From Sabethes cyaneus (taxonomy: Eukaryota > Arthropoda > Insecta > Diptera > Culicidae): DNA of 64,000 nt. Positions within the stretch are counted from its first letter, which is position 1. The number at the start of each line of letters is the position of its first letter. The notes beneath the pieces were generated by a model, which saw nothing but the letters and a program-made list of their open reading frames with translations, was not told the DNA's origin and did no database searches. Location: the NCBI RefSeq assembly GCF_943734655.1, contig NC_071355.1, positions 24,868,768 through 24,932,767 on the forward strand, read 5' to 3'. Shown here one piece after another: positions 32,303-45,220 of the stretch. The position numbers and the translations under genes were made by a program.

Positions 32303-34466
32303 GGTCGCTCCTCGCGTTTGGCTGCGATTGTTGCTGTTTGTGATAAATTATCTTCCTTGCCGGTAATTTATCATCGACACACGGCTGCTCCGGTCATCGG
32401 GATGCTGCCCTGGTCGGTGGACAGTTGAAAAATGAAATTCTCTGCCCATCGTTGCCGTTGCTGCTGCAAGGAAAGGATTCATGGCATTTTATAACCTCCC
32501 CCATCCCTTCGAACGCCATTGTCCCCGTACCGGGAGGAGTGTGCAAGTAATGGTGACCTGAAACAATTACCGGACAATTGATGATTAATGACTTTTAATT
32601 ATTTATTTATTTTTTAATGGTTTTAAATGTTGCAACGAAAACCGTTTCGACAAACGGGCAATTAAAATGCACAACGGCTTAAATATCAGACATGGGGGCG
32701 ATTGATTTATTGTCGATTATTACAATCGCCAACGGGAGTGGTCCGATCGCTGAAACAAAAACCTGTGAAATAATACTAAAATGTGAGCTTGGCTAAGAGA
32801 GTCAGCTTATTATTTTTAGAACGCGTTGTATCAAAAAACACCCGAAAACCCAGACGGCAATTTTGTTATTTTATGAACGACAGCACATTTTAAGTTGGTT
32901 ATGACTCTTTATTTACAACTGGAAATAAACTTACTTGAATTCATACACTTCCTTTAAGCTGACGATTGAATTTGCGGGCAAAGGACACACCGAAGTGCGG
33001 ATTCTACCGAACAAAGTGAGTGAGAGATTTCATCCATTACGACTTATTAAAATTAAATTTCGATCTACCATAGCAGCAAACAAAAAACTCTCCCAAACCG
33101 AACGGAGGAAGGAAGTACATCGCATCGCTTGAATGGTTTTTCTCGCCTTGAGGGAAAACTTGCACTACCCGAGGAGTGATGTTTTACTGTACCAACAACA
33201 GCAGAGCTCCAAATGGACAAAAACGGAAAAAAGACAAAACTAAAAACCCGGCAACTACTTTGCGATGCAATTTCTGAAAAGAAGAGATGCACTTTTGGAC
33301 CGGCGAGGATCGACCGTGTGCTGGCGTTCCCGACGCTTTCGCTTGCTTGCTAGCTTGCCTGCTAACCCGGAGGGATACCGACTGCAGCACGAACGAACAG
33401 ATCACACTAACAACTAACGGTTCCTGTTCCCGTACAGGAAGCAGGAAAATAAAAGCTCTCGCGTAACTTTCGCATAACGTCGCATCGCCTCGCCCCGACC
33501 GCACTGCACGCGCTGCTGCCACACGTTGCGTCCTGCCTGGCTGCCTGACTGGCAACACTTTAGCAAACAATACCGCCGGCAAAACGGTAGCGATGAAATC
33601 GACGAAATAACATTCATTCCGCTACTATTTTCCGCGTCGTACAAACTAATTTGGAGCACGTCCAAATGACTCTATCAACAACGCCGGATGCCCGGGGCTA
33701 CAGTTTCGTCCCCCCCCCCCCCCGTGTGGCGCCAAAGTAGCTGTCGATGGAAACGTTGCACTATAAAAGCGTTTAAACATGGCGCACTCATGGACGGACC
33801 AGAGTCTGGTTGTTTACAGTGCACCGTACATTGAAAGTTGAAAACAATCATGCCGGCCATTGATTGGCTTGCAAAGTGAGTCGTAGTCGTTTGTCTAAAG
33901 ATGGACTGTTGAACGGTAACATTAAGAAATAATTGCTGTCAGTTTTATAACCTATACCTAAACATGCTGGCGATACTTGACGGATTTAAGACTGTTGCCA
34001 ACATTTAGGCGAATTATTTTAGTCGTCAAGCGATGCGATATGAAGTGTGTTCGGATATTTCGAGAAAATTTATGTTTTCTTGTTGAGTCTTTCGAGACTC
34101 AGCCAAGTTGGGGTTCGGTCTTGCGTGATTTGATCAAATTCAATTTAAGCCTTCTGTAACAGTTATTAAATTCGACTATTTGGATTTCGGTTATTTGTTA
34201 TTAGACCATTAATTTCGGCCACTCGGTACTAGCCCCTTGAAACTGTCATTTAGAGACGCGGCGAAAATGGCAGTAGTTACCATGTCCTGAAAGTAAAGTA
34301 AAACGCTGGTTTAAGAAGTTTTCAGACCAAATGTAAACCGTACCGTAGGACAAAGCAAAGTCTAGAGCACTAGCTTGCTCAGACATACCAAATAGTTGAG
34401 GCACTCGACCTTTCTGAAAAAAGTTTTAACCTGCAAAATCGAGTAATCGTAAGACGGCGAATCTAT
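32303..34466. other. Gene-free stretch upstream of Gr-6
   Basis: A weak relative of the shared Gr upstream motif lies at 32334-32350 (TTTATCACAAACAG on the coding strand). A pure C run of 15 is at 33710-33724. The stretch 33100-33880 is GC-richer than average with several Ser/Arg-rich chance frames. No gene or named repeat supported. Confidence 0.45.
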
Positions 34467-34468
34467 TA

Positions 34469-35285
34469 CAGTAATGTTCCGATTTTGTCAGCTCCCGATT
34501 TTGTCTACCCCCGATTCCATAAGCTTTTTATCACGATTTTGTCAGCCTAAAAATTTTGTTTAACTTTTGTGCTTTTGAACATGATTTATAAAACTTTTCA
34601 GCTGGCTTGATACTATTCTGATTCTCTGGGAAGAGATTTTGAATAAAATGATGCCTTCTTGCGAGTAATTCGGGGTCAAAATTAGGGTATTTTATAGTAA
34701 AAGTTCTACAGTTCCTAAACAAGCAAAGATAGAGATATACTGTATTCAGTAATATTGTGTATTTTTGCTATTTGTACAACTTTGTGAAACAGCAAAAAGT
34801 CATACAACAAATACAAAAACAGCTAAAATAGAAAAACTGTTTTTTACGATTTTCCGTTTATGAGAAATAGGATTTTTCTATCTTTCCTGAAGAGATAGAA
34901 GGTTACTGTCTTTAGCAAAATTTCTTGCAATAATATGCTGTAAAACTTTGCAGAATATATCAATGTGTTATATTGAAACTGAAGAAAAAGTATCCGCAGG
35001 ACGAGAACATTTAATTTTAAGAAACTCTTCCAAAGGTTCCATAAACCTAAAACCAAGTCTCCCGCTCAAAGCAAATGCGCACTAAAAAAGGTTCTGGACC
35101 AGTGTGCTGTGCCCAGTTCATTGAGCTTTTGGTTTTCCAATGAGGGTTAAAATTTAATTTTTAGAAGAAGTCTTTGATATTGTCTTAATTCTTGAACTTA
35201 GAAAAAAAATTTCCAGATTTTGTCAGTTTCCCCATTTTGTCAGCTCAAAATTCAACATGGGGATGACAAAATCGGAACATTACTG
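34469..35285. mobile_element. Tc1/pogo-type TIR element without transposase
   Basis: Ends CAGTAATGTTCCGATTTTG (34469) and its inverse at 35267-35285, flanked by TA (34467-34468, 35286-35287). GATTTTGTC repeats recur just inside both ends. No transposase. The middle (about 34672-35040) is a repeat also present at about 52905-53330, which lacks these ends. Confidence 0.8.
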
Positions 35286-35438
35286 TATTACAAAAATTAC
35301 TATTATCATGAAATTACCAGCCGATTAAGGTGAAACATTGGGGTTCTCGTGTGCAATTGGATTTAAAATAAAAGTTGAAATTCGACTTGGAACTAGAGTT
35401 AAAAATAGAGTTGCAGTTGGACTTGACATCACACTTAA

Positions 35439-35615
35439 AAAAAGCACCGACTTCGGTAAAATTTTACCGAGTTTTTGACAGCCGAGCGTTCTAGGAAAAT
35501 TTCTGTGGTGCATATCGACGTTTACGGATCTTCACTAACGTTTGGTATCATAAAAAATTTACCGAAGGCTCGGCTGTCCAAATCTCGGTGAAATTTTACC
35601 GAAGTCGGTGCTTTT
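35439..35615. mobile_element. MITE 1 flanked by TTAA
   Basis: Inverted arms built on GCACCGACTTCGGTAAAATTT, about 60 bp each, between TTAA at 35435-35438 and 35616-35619. Confidence 0.75.
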
Positions 35616-35619
35616 TTAA

Positions 35620-35853
35620 CACTAGATATACCAAACCAGTCATTTTGACTGGTCATGCAATTTTACCTCAAAATTCCTGCAACATATTACATTTGCTTTC
35701 AGGAATGATGTTATGACTTTGGTAGTTATAAGTAGAGAGAACTTTTTATATACCTAATATTACTTTATATAGATTAAATACAAATATATTTTTATGTTAT
35801 TGACATTTATACCGGTACCAGTCAGAATGACTAAACAGCTGGTATATCTAGTG
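35620..35853. mobile_element. MITE 2 flanked by TTAA (piggyBac-like target)
   Basis: Ends CACTAGATATACCA and TGGTATATCTAGTG are perfect inverted repeats. TTAA flanks at 35616-35619 and 35854-35857. The left TTAA is shared with MITE 1. Confidence 0.8.
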
Positions 35854-37300
35854 TTAAGTGTGTATGGCATTAAATTAGACTTGAATTTGAACTAAATTAG
35901 GCTTGGAGTTTTAACGCAAATTCAACTGAAAACTACTTATACTTTTCTTCTCTTTCTGTCCCATTTTCCCATTTTGACCCATCTTTCTCCTTTTGTACAC
36001 CGTTTAACCTTTTTTCCAGTTTTTTCGTATCCTCTATCGGCTTCCTTTTTCCTCTCTCGTTAAACCACTTTTCACTTACGGTTTCTGTTGTTTTCTGTTC
36101 GTTTGTTCTTTTTCCCTTTCTCGTTTCGTTTTCTCTCTTTTTCTTTCTCGTTTTCCCACCTTTTCGATCACATTTTTTTCTGTCCAGTCTTCCGTTAATT
36201 TCTTTCCTTTTCTTTCTTTTTCTCTCATTTTTCGTTTTTTCTGTCCTTCTTTTCTGTTTTCTTTTCTCTTCCAGCCCCTTTTTTAGCCCTTGTCGGTCCT
36301 AATTTTCCTTTTTTTTTGTTGCTTTTCGGTGTCTTATTTTCACGTTTTTTGAGCTTGAGCTTTAATTTAAATTGAGCTGGAAATTGGAAACTTGTCTTTC
36401 TTTTCTTTTCTTGCCATCCCATTTCCTTTTCCCATTCCCATTTTTAAGCCATCTCTTTCCTTTTTTATCCCGTTCGAGCCGCTTTCTTCGTTTCCGTTAT
36501 TGGTTTTCTATATTCCTGTCTCGCTATTTTTCTTTTTCATTTTAGTTTCTGTTGTTTTCTGTCCCGTTTACCCTTTCTTGTTACGTTTTCTCACCTTTAC
36601 GATCACGAATTCGATTTTTTTCCTTTTTCTGTCTTGTGTCCTTCTACTTGTCTCGATTTCCCTCCTTTTCTTTCGTTTTTCCGTTATTTCTGCTGCTGTT
36701 TGCTCTTTCTCTTCTTTTTTTGTCCCGTTTGTGCCCTTTCAGCCCTGATTTTCCTATTATTTTTGTCTCTACTTCTTCGTTTTTCCTTATTTTTATGCCC
36801 GTTTTTCCTCTTTTGCATTCCAGTTTGTTGTTTTCTGTTCTTTGAGCTCCTTTTCTATTTGTTTTGTTTCCGTCTGTTCCGTACTTCCCGTTTCTATATC
36901 TTGTTTTTCTTCCTTTTTCGTCACATTCTGTTTTTCGATTCATCCATTTTGTTTTCCATTTTCATATTTTCCTCTCTCTGCTTAAGTTTCTTACTTTTCC
37001 TGGTCCCATGTTTTCTCCTTCTCTATCCCATGTTTTTCTATTCCATTTTTTCTCCTGTATGTTCGGTTTGTTCGCATTTTATTTCTCATTTTTACTTCTT
37101 GTTGCTTTTTTTCTATTTTGCTGGTCAGTCTCCGTTTTTCCTTTTTTCTCCCGTTTTCTTCTTTTCGATTGCCACATTTTATCACGATTTCTCTTAAATT
37201 TTTCATCTTCATGCTAGTATTTTTTTCTCCTTTCCGCGTTTTTCCTCTTTCCATCCCATTTGTCCAGCTTTAGTCATGTTTCTCCTTGTGCTCTTTCGTT

Positions 37301-37518
37301 TCTTTTTCAGGAGCAGCAAGAGACGGGATACTTCTAGATCTATCACTAATTTAAATATGCTGGGAAAAATAAAAAAAACACATTTTCTTAAGAAACTATT
37401 TGCTTGCTCAGTTTACTATTTGGTTCTTGAGATCTGAATTCGTAAAATTGTCAAATATGCAAGAAAACTCAAGAACAACAAAAAATGATCATAAAAATTT
37501 ATTCATTAAAACTTTAAA
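37301..37518. other. Unassigned junction before hexamer array
   Basis: AT-rich unique-looking sequence between the pyrimidine tract and the array; nothing recognised. Confidence 0.4.
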
Positions 37519-40500
37519 CCTAGCCCTAGCCCTAGCCCTAGCCCTAGCCCTAGCCCTAGCCCTAGCCCTAGCCCTAGCCCTAGCCCTAGCCCTAGCCCTA
37601 GCCCTAGCCCTAGCCCTAGCCCTAGCCCTAGCCCTAGCCCTAGCCCTAGCCCTAGCCCTAGCCCTAGCCCTAGCCCTAGCCCTAGCCCTAGCCCTAGCCC
37701 TAGCCCTAGCCCTAGCCCTAGCCCTAGCCCTAGCCCTAGCCCTAGCCCTAGCCCTAGCCCTAGCCCTAGCCCTAGCCCTAGCCCTAGCCCTAGCCCTAGC
37801 CCTAGCCCTAGCCCTAGCCCTAGCCCTAGCCCTAGCCCTAGCCCTAGCCCTAGCCCTAGCCCTAGCCCTAGCCCTAGCCCTAGCCCTAGCCCTAGCCCTA
37901 GCCCTAGCCCTAGCCCTAGCCCTAGCCCTAGCCCTAGCCCTAGCCCTAGCCCTAGCCCTAGCCCTAGCCCTAGCCCTAGCCCTAGCCCTAGCCCTAGCCC
38001 TAGCCCTAGCCCTAGCCCTAGCCCTAGCCCTAGCCCTAGCCCTAGCCCTAGCCCTAGCCCTAGCCCTAGCCCTAGCCCTAGCCCTAGCCCTAGCCCTAGC
38101 CCTAGCCCTAGCCCTAGCCCTAGCCCTAGCCCTAGCCCTAGCCCTAGCCCTAGCCCTAGCCCTAGCCCTAGCCCTAGCCCTAGCCCTAGCCCTAGCCCTA
38201 GCCCTAGCCCTAGCCCTAGCCCTAGCCCTAGCCCTAGCCCTAGCCCTAGCCCTAGCCCTAGCCCTAGCCCTAGCCCTAGCCCTAGCCCTAGCCCTAGCCC
38301 TAGCCCTAGCCCTAGCCCTAGCCCTAGCCCTAGCCCTAGCCCTAGCCCTAGCCCTAGCCCTAGCCCTAGCCCTAGCCCTAGCCCTAGCCCTAGCCCTAGC
38401 CCTAGCCCTAGCCCTAGCCCTAGCCCTAGCCCTAGCCCTAGCCCTAGCCCTAGCCCTAGCCCTAGCCCTAGCCCTAGCCCTAGCCCTAGCCCTAGCCCTA
38501 GCCCTAGCCCTAGCCCTAGCCCTAGCCCTAGCCCTAGCCCTAGCCCTAGCCCTAGCCCTAGCCCTAGCCCTAGCCCTAGCCCTAGCCCTAGCCCTAGCCC
38601 TAGCCCTAGCCCTAGCCCTAGCCCTAGCCCTAGCCCTAGCCCTAGCCCTAGCCCTAGCCCTAGCCCTAGCCCTAGCCCTAGCCCTAGCCCTAGCCCTAGC
38701 CCTAGCCCTAGCCCTAGCCCTAGCCCTAGCCCTAGCCCTAGCCCTAGCCCTAGCCCTAGCCCTAGCCCTAGCCCTAGCCCTAGCCCTAGCCCTAGCCCTA
38801 GCCCTAGCCCTAGCCCTAGCCCTAGCCCTAGCCCTAGCCCTAGCCCTAGCCCTAGCCCTAGCCCTAGCCCTAGCCCTAGCCCTAGCCCTAGCCCTAGCCC
38901 TAGCCCTAGCCCTAGCCCTAGCCCTAGCCCTAGCCCTAGCCCTAGCCCTAGCCCTAGCCCTAGCCCTAGCCCTAGCCCTAGCCCTAGCCCTAGCCCTAGC
39001 CCTAGCCCTAGCCCTAGCCCTAGCCCTAGCCCTAGCCCTAGCCCTAGCCCTAGCCCTAGCCCTAGCCCTAGCCCTAGCCCTAGCCCTAGCCCTAGCCCTA
39101 GCCCTAGCCCTAGCCCTAGCCCTAGCCCTAGCCCTAGCCCTAGCCCTAGCCCTAGCCCTAGCCCTAGCCCTAGCCCTAGCCCTAGCCCTAGCCCTAGCCC
39201 TAGCCCTAGCCCTAGCCCTAGCCCTAGCCCTAGCCCTAGCCCTAGCCCTAGCCCTAGCCCTAGCCCTAGCCCTAGCCCTAGCCCTAGCCCTAGCCCTAGC
39301 CCTAGCCCTAGCCCTAGCCCTAGCCCTAGCCCTAGCCCTAGCCCTAGCCCTAGCCCTAGCCCTAGCCCTAGCCCTAGCCCTAGCCCTAGCCCTAGCCCTA
39401 GCCCTAGCCCTAGCCCTAGCCCTAGCCCTAGCCCTAGCCCTAGCCCTAGCCCTAGCCCTAGCCCTAGCCCTAGCCCTAGCCCTAGCCCTAGCCCTAGCCC
39501 TAGCCCTAGCCCTAGCCCTAGCCCTAGCCCTAGCCCTAGCCCTAGCCCTAGCCCTAGCCCTAGCCCTAGCCCTAGCCCTAGCCCTAGCCCTAGCCCTAGC
39601 CCTAGCCCTAGCCCTAGCCCTAGCCCTAGCCCTAGCCCTAGCCCTAGCCCTAGCCCTAGCCCTAGCCCTAGCCCTAGCCCTAGCCCTAGCCCTAGCCCTA
39701 GCCCTAGCCCTAGCCCTAGCCCTAGCCCTAGCCCTAGCCCTAGCCCTAGCCCTAGCCCTAGCCCTAGCCCTAGCCCTAGCCCTAGCCCTAGCCCTAGCCC
39801 TAGCCCTAGCCCTAGCCCTAGCCCTAGCCCTAGCCCTAGCCCTAGCCCTAGCCCTAGCCCTAGCCCTAGCCCTAGCCCTAGCCCTAGCCCTAGCCCTAGC
39901 CCTAGCCCTAGCCCTAGCCCTAGCCCTAGCCCTAGCCCTAGCCCTAGCCCTAGCCCTAGCCCTAGCCCTAGCCCTAGCCCTAGCCCTAGCCCTAGCCCTA
40001 GCCCTAGCCCTAGCCCTAGCCCTAGCCCTAGCCCTAGCCCTAGCCCTAGCCCTAGCCCTAGCCCTAGCCCTAGCCCTAGCCCTAGCCCTAGCCCTAGCCC
40101 TAGCCCTAGCCCTAGCCCTAGCCCTAGCCCTAGCCCTAGCCCTAGCCCTAGCCCTAGCCCTAGCCCTAGCCCTAGCCCTAGCCCTAGCCCTAGCCCTAGC
40201 CCTAGCCCTAGCCCTAGCCCTAGCCCTAGCCCTAGCCCTAGCCCTAGCCCTAGCCCTAGCCCTAGCCCTAGCCCTAGCCCTAGCCCTAGCCCTAGCCCTA
40301 GCCCTAGCCCTAGCCCTAGCCCTAGCCCTAGCCCTAGCCCTAGCCCTAGCCCTAGCCCTAGCCCTAGCCCTAGCCCTAGCCCTAGCCCTAGCCCTAGCCC
40401 TAGCCCTAGCCCTAGCCCTAGCCCTAGCCCTAGCCCTAGCCCTAGCCCTAGCCCTAGCCCTAGCCCTAGCCCTAGCCCTAGCCCTAGCCCTAGCCCTAGC

Positions 40501-41298
40501 CCTAGCCCTAGCCCTAGCCCTAGCCCTAGCCCTAGCCCTAGCCCTAGCCCTAGCCCTAGCCCTAGCCCTAGCCCTAGCCCTAGCCCTAGCCCTAGCCCTA
40601 GCCCTAGCCCTAGCCCTAGCCCTAGCCCTAGCCCTAGCCCTAGCCCTAGCCCTAGCCCTAGCCCTAGCCCTAGCCCTAGCCCTAGCCCTAGCCCTAGCCC
40701 TAGCCCTAGCCCTAGCCCTAGCCCTAGCCCTAGCCCTAGCCCTAGCCCTAGCCCTAGCCCTAGCCCTAGCCCTAGCCCTAGCCCTAGCCCTAGCCCTAGC
40801 CCTAGCCCTAGCCCTAGCCCTAGCCCTAGCCCTAGCCCTAGCCCTAGCCCTAGCCCTAGCCCTAGCCCTAGCCCTAGCCCTAGCCCTAGCCCTAGCCCTA
40901 GCCCTAGCCCTAGCCCTAGCCCTAGCCCTAGCCCTAGCCCTAGCCCTAGCCCTAGCCCTAGCCCTAGCCCTAGCCCTAGCCCTAGCCCTAGCCCTAGCCC
41001 TAGCCCTAGCCCTAGCCCTAGCCCTAGCCCTAGCCCTAGCCCTAGCCCTAGCCCTAGCCCTAGCCCTAGCCCTAGCCCTAGCCCTAGCCCTAGCCCTAGC
41101 CCTAGCCCTAGCCCTAGCCCTAGCCCTAGCCCTAGCCCTAGCCCTAGCCCTAGCCCTAGCCCTAGCCCTAGCCCTAGCCCTAGCCCTAGCCCTAGCCCTA
41201 GCCCTAGCCCTAGCCCTAGCCCTAGCCCTAGCCCTAGCCCTAGCCCTAGCCCTAGCCCTAGCCCTAGCCCTAGCCCTAGCCCTAGCCCTAGCTCTAGC
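37519..41298. repeat. (CCCTAG)n / (CTAGGG)n hexamer satellite, ~630 copies
   Basis: About 3.78 kb of an apparently perfect head-to-tail CCCTAG array; the only variant seen is GCTCTAG at the right edge (about 41290). One strand has regularly spaced GGG runs with CTA loops. It is bounded by ordinary AT-rich sequence on both sides. Long frames through it (Leu-Ala, Arg-Ala, Gly-Leu dipeptides) are by-products of a six-base period. Confidence 0.98.
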
Positions 41299-41678
41299 CA
41301 GCAATCGGGAGACAACCAAGGCACCGTGTCAAAACAATGCGCATATACCTATTTGCTCTCTTTAAAAACATTCTGCATACGCAGATTGTTCTAAACAGCA
41401 GCTGCATATATCGTCTGTGTTTGGGAAATCGTAAAGAAAAATGTATGGAAAATTCAGACGTGACACGTGAAAATGGTTATCAATTTGCACTTTTAGTGAT
41501 CGAAAACTGATCTTTTCTTTCAAGCAATTTAATTCGCAGACTATCACGTCATATATTGTGCTTGTAGCAATTTTACAAGTCCTACGCAAATCCATATTTT
41601 TATAATATTTATCCTGTGTTTACCAATTACATTAAAAATATGCTTGTCAAGCAAAGAAGGGTGCAGTGGGGAGCAGGG
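41299..41678. other. Unassigned
   Basis: No supported feature between the array and the foldback element. Confidence 0.4.
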
Positions 41679-42020
41679 ATGGTTCGATCATTTTGACTCA
41701 ATCTTATTAATTTGAGAGTACCGTCTCAGCCGAGCAAAATTTGTGTGATACATGATACATTTATAGAACAAGTTATTATCTACAATTTTGTTAAACAAGG
41801 TTTTGCTGTATCTTTTGTAGTTACGGCGCTCGTTCATTTAGTTAATGAAGGGGTACTAGCATTGTAGCGCCGTAAATACAAAAGATACAGCAACACTTTT
41901 CAGCAAAATAGTAGACAATAACTAGTTCTACAAATGTCCCATATATCACATTGTCAAATTTTGCTCGGTTGAGACGGTACTGTGAAATCAATCAAAATTG
42001 AGTCAAAGTGATCGAACCAT
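41679..42020. mobile_element. Foldback element, ~155-bp arms
   Basis: Arms 41679-41830 and 41866-42020 are imperfect inverted repeats (roughly 80-85% by eye) ending ATGGTTCGATCA, with a 35-bp loop. No coding frame. A transcript would form a long hairpin. Confidence 0.88.
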
Positions 42021-44935
42021 TCTTGGTGGGGAGGCAATGACGAAAAGCTGATGGTTCAAATTGCTAAAAGGCAAACATGTGTGGGACACGCAGAAAATAA
42101 CCACGCTTATAACTTTCGCGTGGGAGTCAAAATGGGTGGAATCTCCGTAATAATTACTCCTTTCTTTTTTTTCATATCCTGTCCGACTCTGAAGATTGTA
42201 TTGATTATAATCTATGATTGTAGATAAATGCTCAAGGTTAGACCGAGTTAAATTTATTTAGTTGAACAAACTGCATGATGTTATCCTACCGTCTGCAATG
42301 TCTGAAACCTGTCACACTGTGTGCAGTAGTTTCCATAAAATCTTTTGTCAGTCTGGGTGTGAAATTGTCCCCATTAGCATTCCAGCCGGTCGAGCTGCTC
42401 TGGACAGACACGAGCAATAATTGCTAAATCATTCGCTCAAGCAGCGTCTCTATCTCTCTCTCTTTGTTCAAAACGCTAACAATCAGTTTGTCGCGGTAAT
42501 AAATCACCCGCTCCGTGCATGCTCAAGCCTTACTTCCCTAGCTCTCCGCTAACCACATAAACTGTCACGCCAAGACGTTTAATTTCTAATTTAATTGCAC
42601 CACCTTCGACGGCGATCGGCAGGCAAAATCCATCATAAATTTCACTCGGAATCCTTAGCCCATAAGCCATACGGCGTACTCTAATGATGCACTGAAATCT
42701 GCTGTTGAAACTTCCGCACCAGCAGCGTATAAATCGTCGTACTGCTGCAGCCTGATACTGCCCGCATCAATTGTATGTTTTGCCCCCACGATGTCCCCAT
42801 GCCCCACCTTGCTCGCCGGCACCCGCACTCACACTGCTTTCGCCAACATCAGTTTGTAGGTACATGCACTCGAGCAGCTGAACGGCGTAGATCAACCCTA
42901 AATGCAACTGACTATCAACAACGCTATCGTCATTATCATGGTCTCTCCCGCGAACCCGTTAGCACTGCCGGCGCCAGCGGAACGTGACCCGGTGACATTA
43001 ATCACCAGTCGAAGCGACGAAACCCCCGGGGGCAGCCAGAGCGCGAATGTGGATCCTCCCGGTAATGAACTGTGTACGATTTGCGCCCATCTGGAGTCTG
43101 GCGGGTGGTAGCGGGCACACTCCACTCCAATAGATATAGAGTATCAAATATAAAACTGACTGGTATGGAAAATTTCTTTCCTGATTTACATACGATTATG
43201 AAGAATATGGATGTAAATTTAATAGGGGAATCAAACCTGAAGCTTAATGGTCGATTTGTTGAATGCTGGTGTATAGGACATAAACCCTTACAGGGATTTT
43301 GTTTCTACCGTTTCAGATAAATAGCATGATGTGAGGAATTAAAGCCCCTCTTGAAATTACTGCCAATTCATGTTAACTCTACTAACTTGGTAGGTATCAA
43401 ATGGTTCCATTTCAGCCTACAGAGCGCTTGAGTGGACCAACCCAGGAGCACGAAATAATAGGTAGGTAGGTACTTCCATTTGGAGGGACCCTTTCGTGTC
43501 GATAGTGCAAACGGAGCCGCATGAGGATGCCTGCTGAGGACTTCAAACGCACTTGGGCTGAACATTAGCATCTCATGCACTTGCATGACCAATTTAGACA
43601 CTATTCAAACACCATCGGTTTTCCTTTTCAGTGCCAAAGGGTGTCAAATATCCGTTCAGCTCGCTTCCGTCGACTAAAAATGCAACTGGTCGGCAGCGGT
43701 TGCTCATATGCATGATTGCAAAATTGCTTTGATATGCTGTACTGCAGAATATTTTTGGCAGCAGTGCTCTTGAACGCTAACCGACACCTTCTTCACAAGG
43801 CTCACAAAGGTAAGCTGACAGGTAACGAAAAGCAGAGCATGAATGCAAACAAATTCACCCTGTTCTCAGAATAAACCCCTGCAGAGAGAACGGAAGATCA
43901 TGGAACCGGAAGCATAGCATCAACCAGGTGCCGGGTGACGAACCGAAGAAGCTGAACCTAAATACGTTGGGGAAATGGTGTACCAGTCAATACGACAGCA
44001 GCTGGCAGCCATGTGGACAACCATGCCAGGCTTATGGTAACAAGTGGTGTCCCTGGTAAGGCGCTCGAACTGAGCCAACCAGCAGCCGGGATCGTCATGC
44101 AAACTGGCGTTAAATAGGCAAATTTCATGCTTGTTACACCTAACACAGTTGACCAACCGCCCGACCGACCTTACCGATAGATGGACGAAGAATGGGCCAT
44201 TGTGTGAACGAAGCGAAAATTTGCAACTGATGCTGAGCCATACTGCCACACCGGTCAGTGGCCTTTTCACAAGCACATTTTCCCGCTAGTTTGTGTCAGG
44301 TTAAGCGAGAAATGGTACCAATTTGTTGGGAGGGTAGAAATCACATCAAGCTTGGAATAACTCTGGAAAATTCTTATTGCGAGTAGGCAAAAGTTTTGGG
44401 TTGTTTTCAAAATCAACGATACTCATTGACTTACTCCCGACGTATAAAGCAATTGAACTTTCACAAACATTGACAATACGCTGGACATACGAATGTCTGA
44501 TTAGTTTGATCAAACATCATACACATCAAATTAAAACTTTATTTAAATAATACTCATTGTTTTCCAGCACTCATTTGAGTTTAAGCTAAAACTTGAATGT
44601 TGAAAGTTTAATCGGAAATACTTTTGTAATGTTATAATTGAAACTACTGCTCTATTGTTTAAATGTTTAATGAAAAAACAGCGAGTAAACATATGCTAGG
44701 ACCGTCATCGATTTTTTAAATGGTTGATGTTCTGCATTGTTATGTGTTCAATAAAGCAGTACGTTGCCCAAAATGTGCTGAAGGACACCATACCAGAAAC
44801 GGATGAAAAACTCAAAACTTATGATTAACTATTCAGTATAGCAACCAACATACACAGCAGTTTCAAACACTAGCAATGAAGGCGTCACTGTTAATTAAGC
44901 TGACAGGAAAGCTGATAATTCATTTACAAAAAGAG
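42021..44935. other. Gene-free, partly GC-richer stretch
   Basis: Sequence of about 42500-44280 has higher GC than its surroundings but only short chance frames, no splice-consistent exons and no repeat I recognise. It could be regulatory or untranslated sequence of a neighbour outside the window. Confidence 0.4.
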
Positions 44936-45220
44936 AAAAGAGCAGTGGTCTAAGATTGCTCCCCTGGGGTACGCCAGAAATGTTGCAGAGCGAGTTGGAA
45001 AACTCGGTACCGATTTGTACAGTCAGCCTATGGTGTGTTTGGTACAAGTGTAGCTATTTGCAGAACGGTGGGGAAACTCCCAGTTTCTCAAGCCTTGCAG
45101 GGAGGATACCGTAATCAACCGGATCAAACACTGCTTTCAAGTCCATGTATACTTCATTAATTTACACTCCTTCATTCATGTTGCGCAGGCAGAACGAGAG
45201 TAAATCAACGAGATTCGTAG
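44936..45220 (-). mobile_element. Non-LTR reverse transcriptase fragment
   Basis: The minus strand gives YMDLKAVFDPVDYGILPA (motif A type) and, after one stop, SGVPQGSNLRPLLFSLF, the conserved GVPQGS motif of non-LTR RTs. About 90 codons survive. Confidence 0.8.

Larger units (their letters stand above)
35340..37300 (+). repeat. Two-part low-complexity module (copy 2)
   Basis: GGACTTGAAATT-type degenerate units (35345-35435 and 35860-35930), then a long pyrimidine tract (35935-37300) with words such as TTTTCCCGTTTTC. Two MITEs have inserted into the first part. Phe/Ser-rich frames of up to 187 codons in the tract are compositional, not genes. Confidence 0.7.

Noticed and set aside
37519..41298. 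Chromosome end (telomere)
   Set aside because: Ordinary sequence flanks the array on both sides, and Diptera do not use telomerase-type repeats.
37400..41365. 1321-codon Leu-Ala frame and the opposite-strand Arg-Ala and Gly-Leu frames
   Set aside because: Produced purely by a stop-free six-base repeat; no coding signal outside the array.
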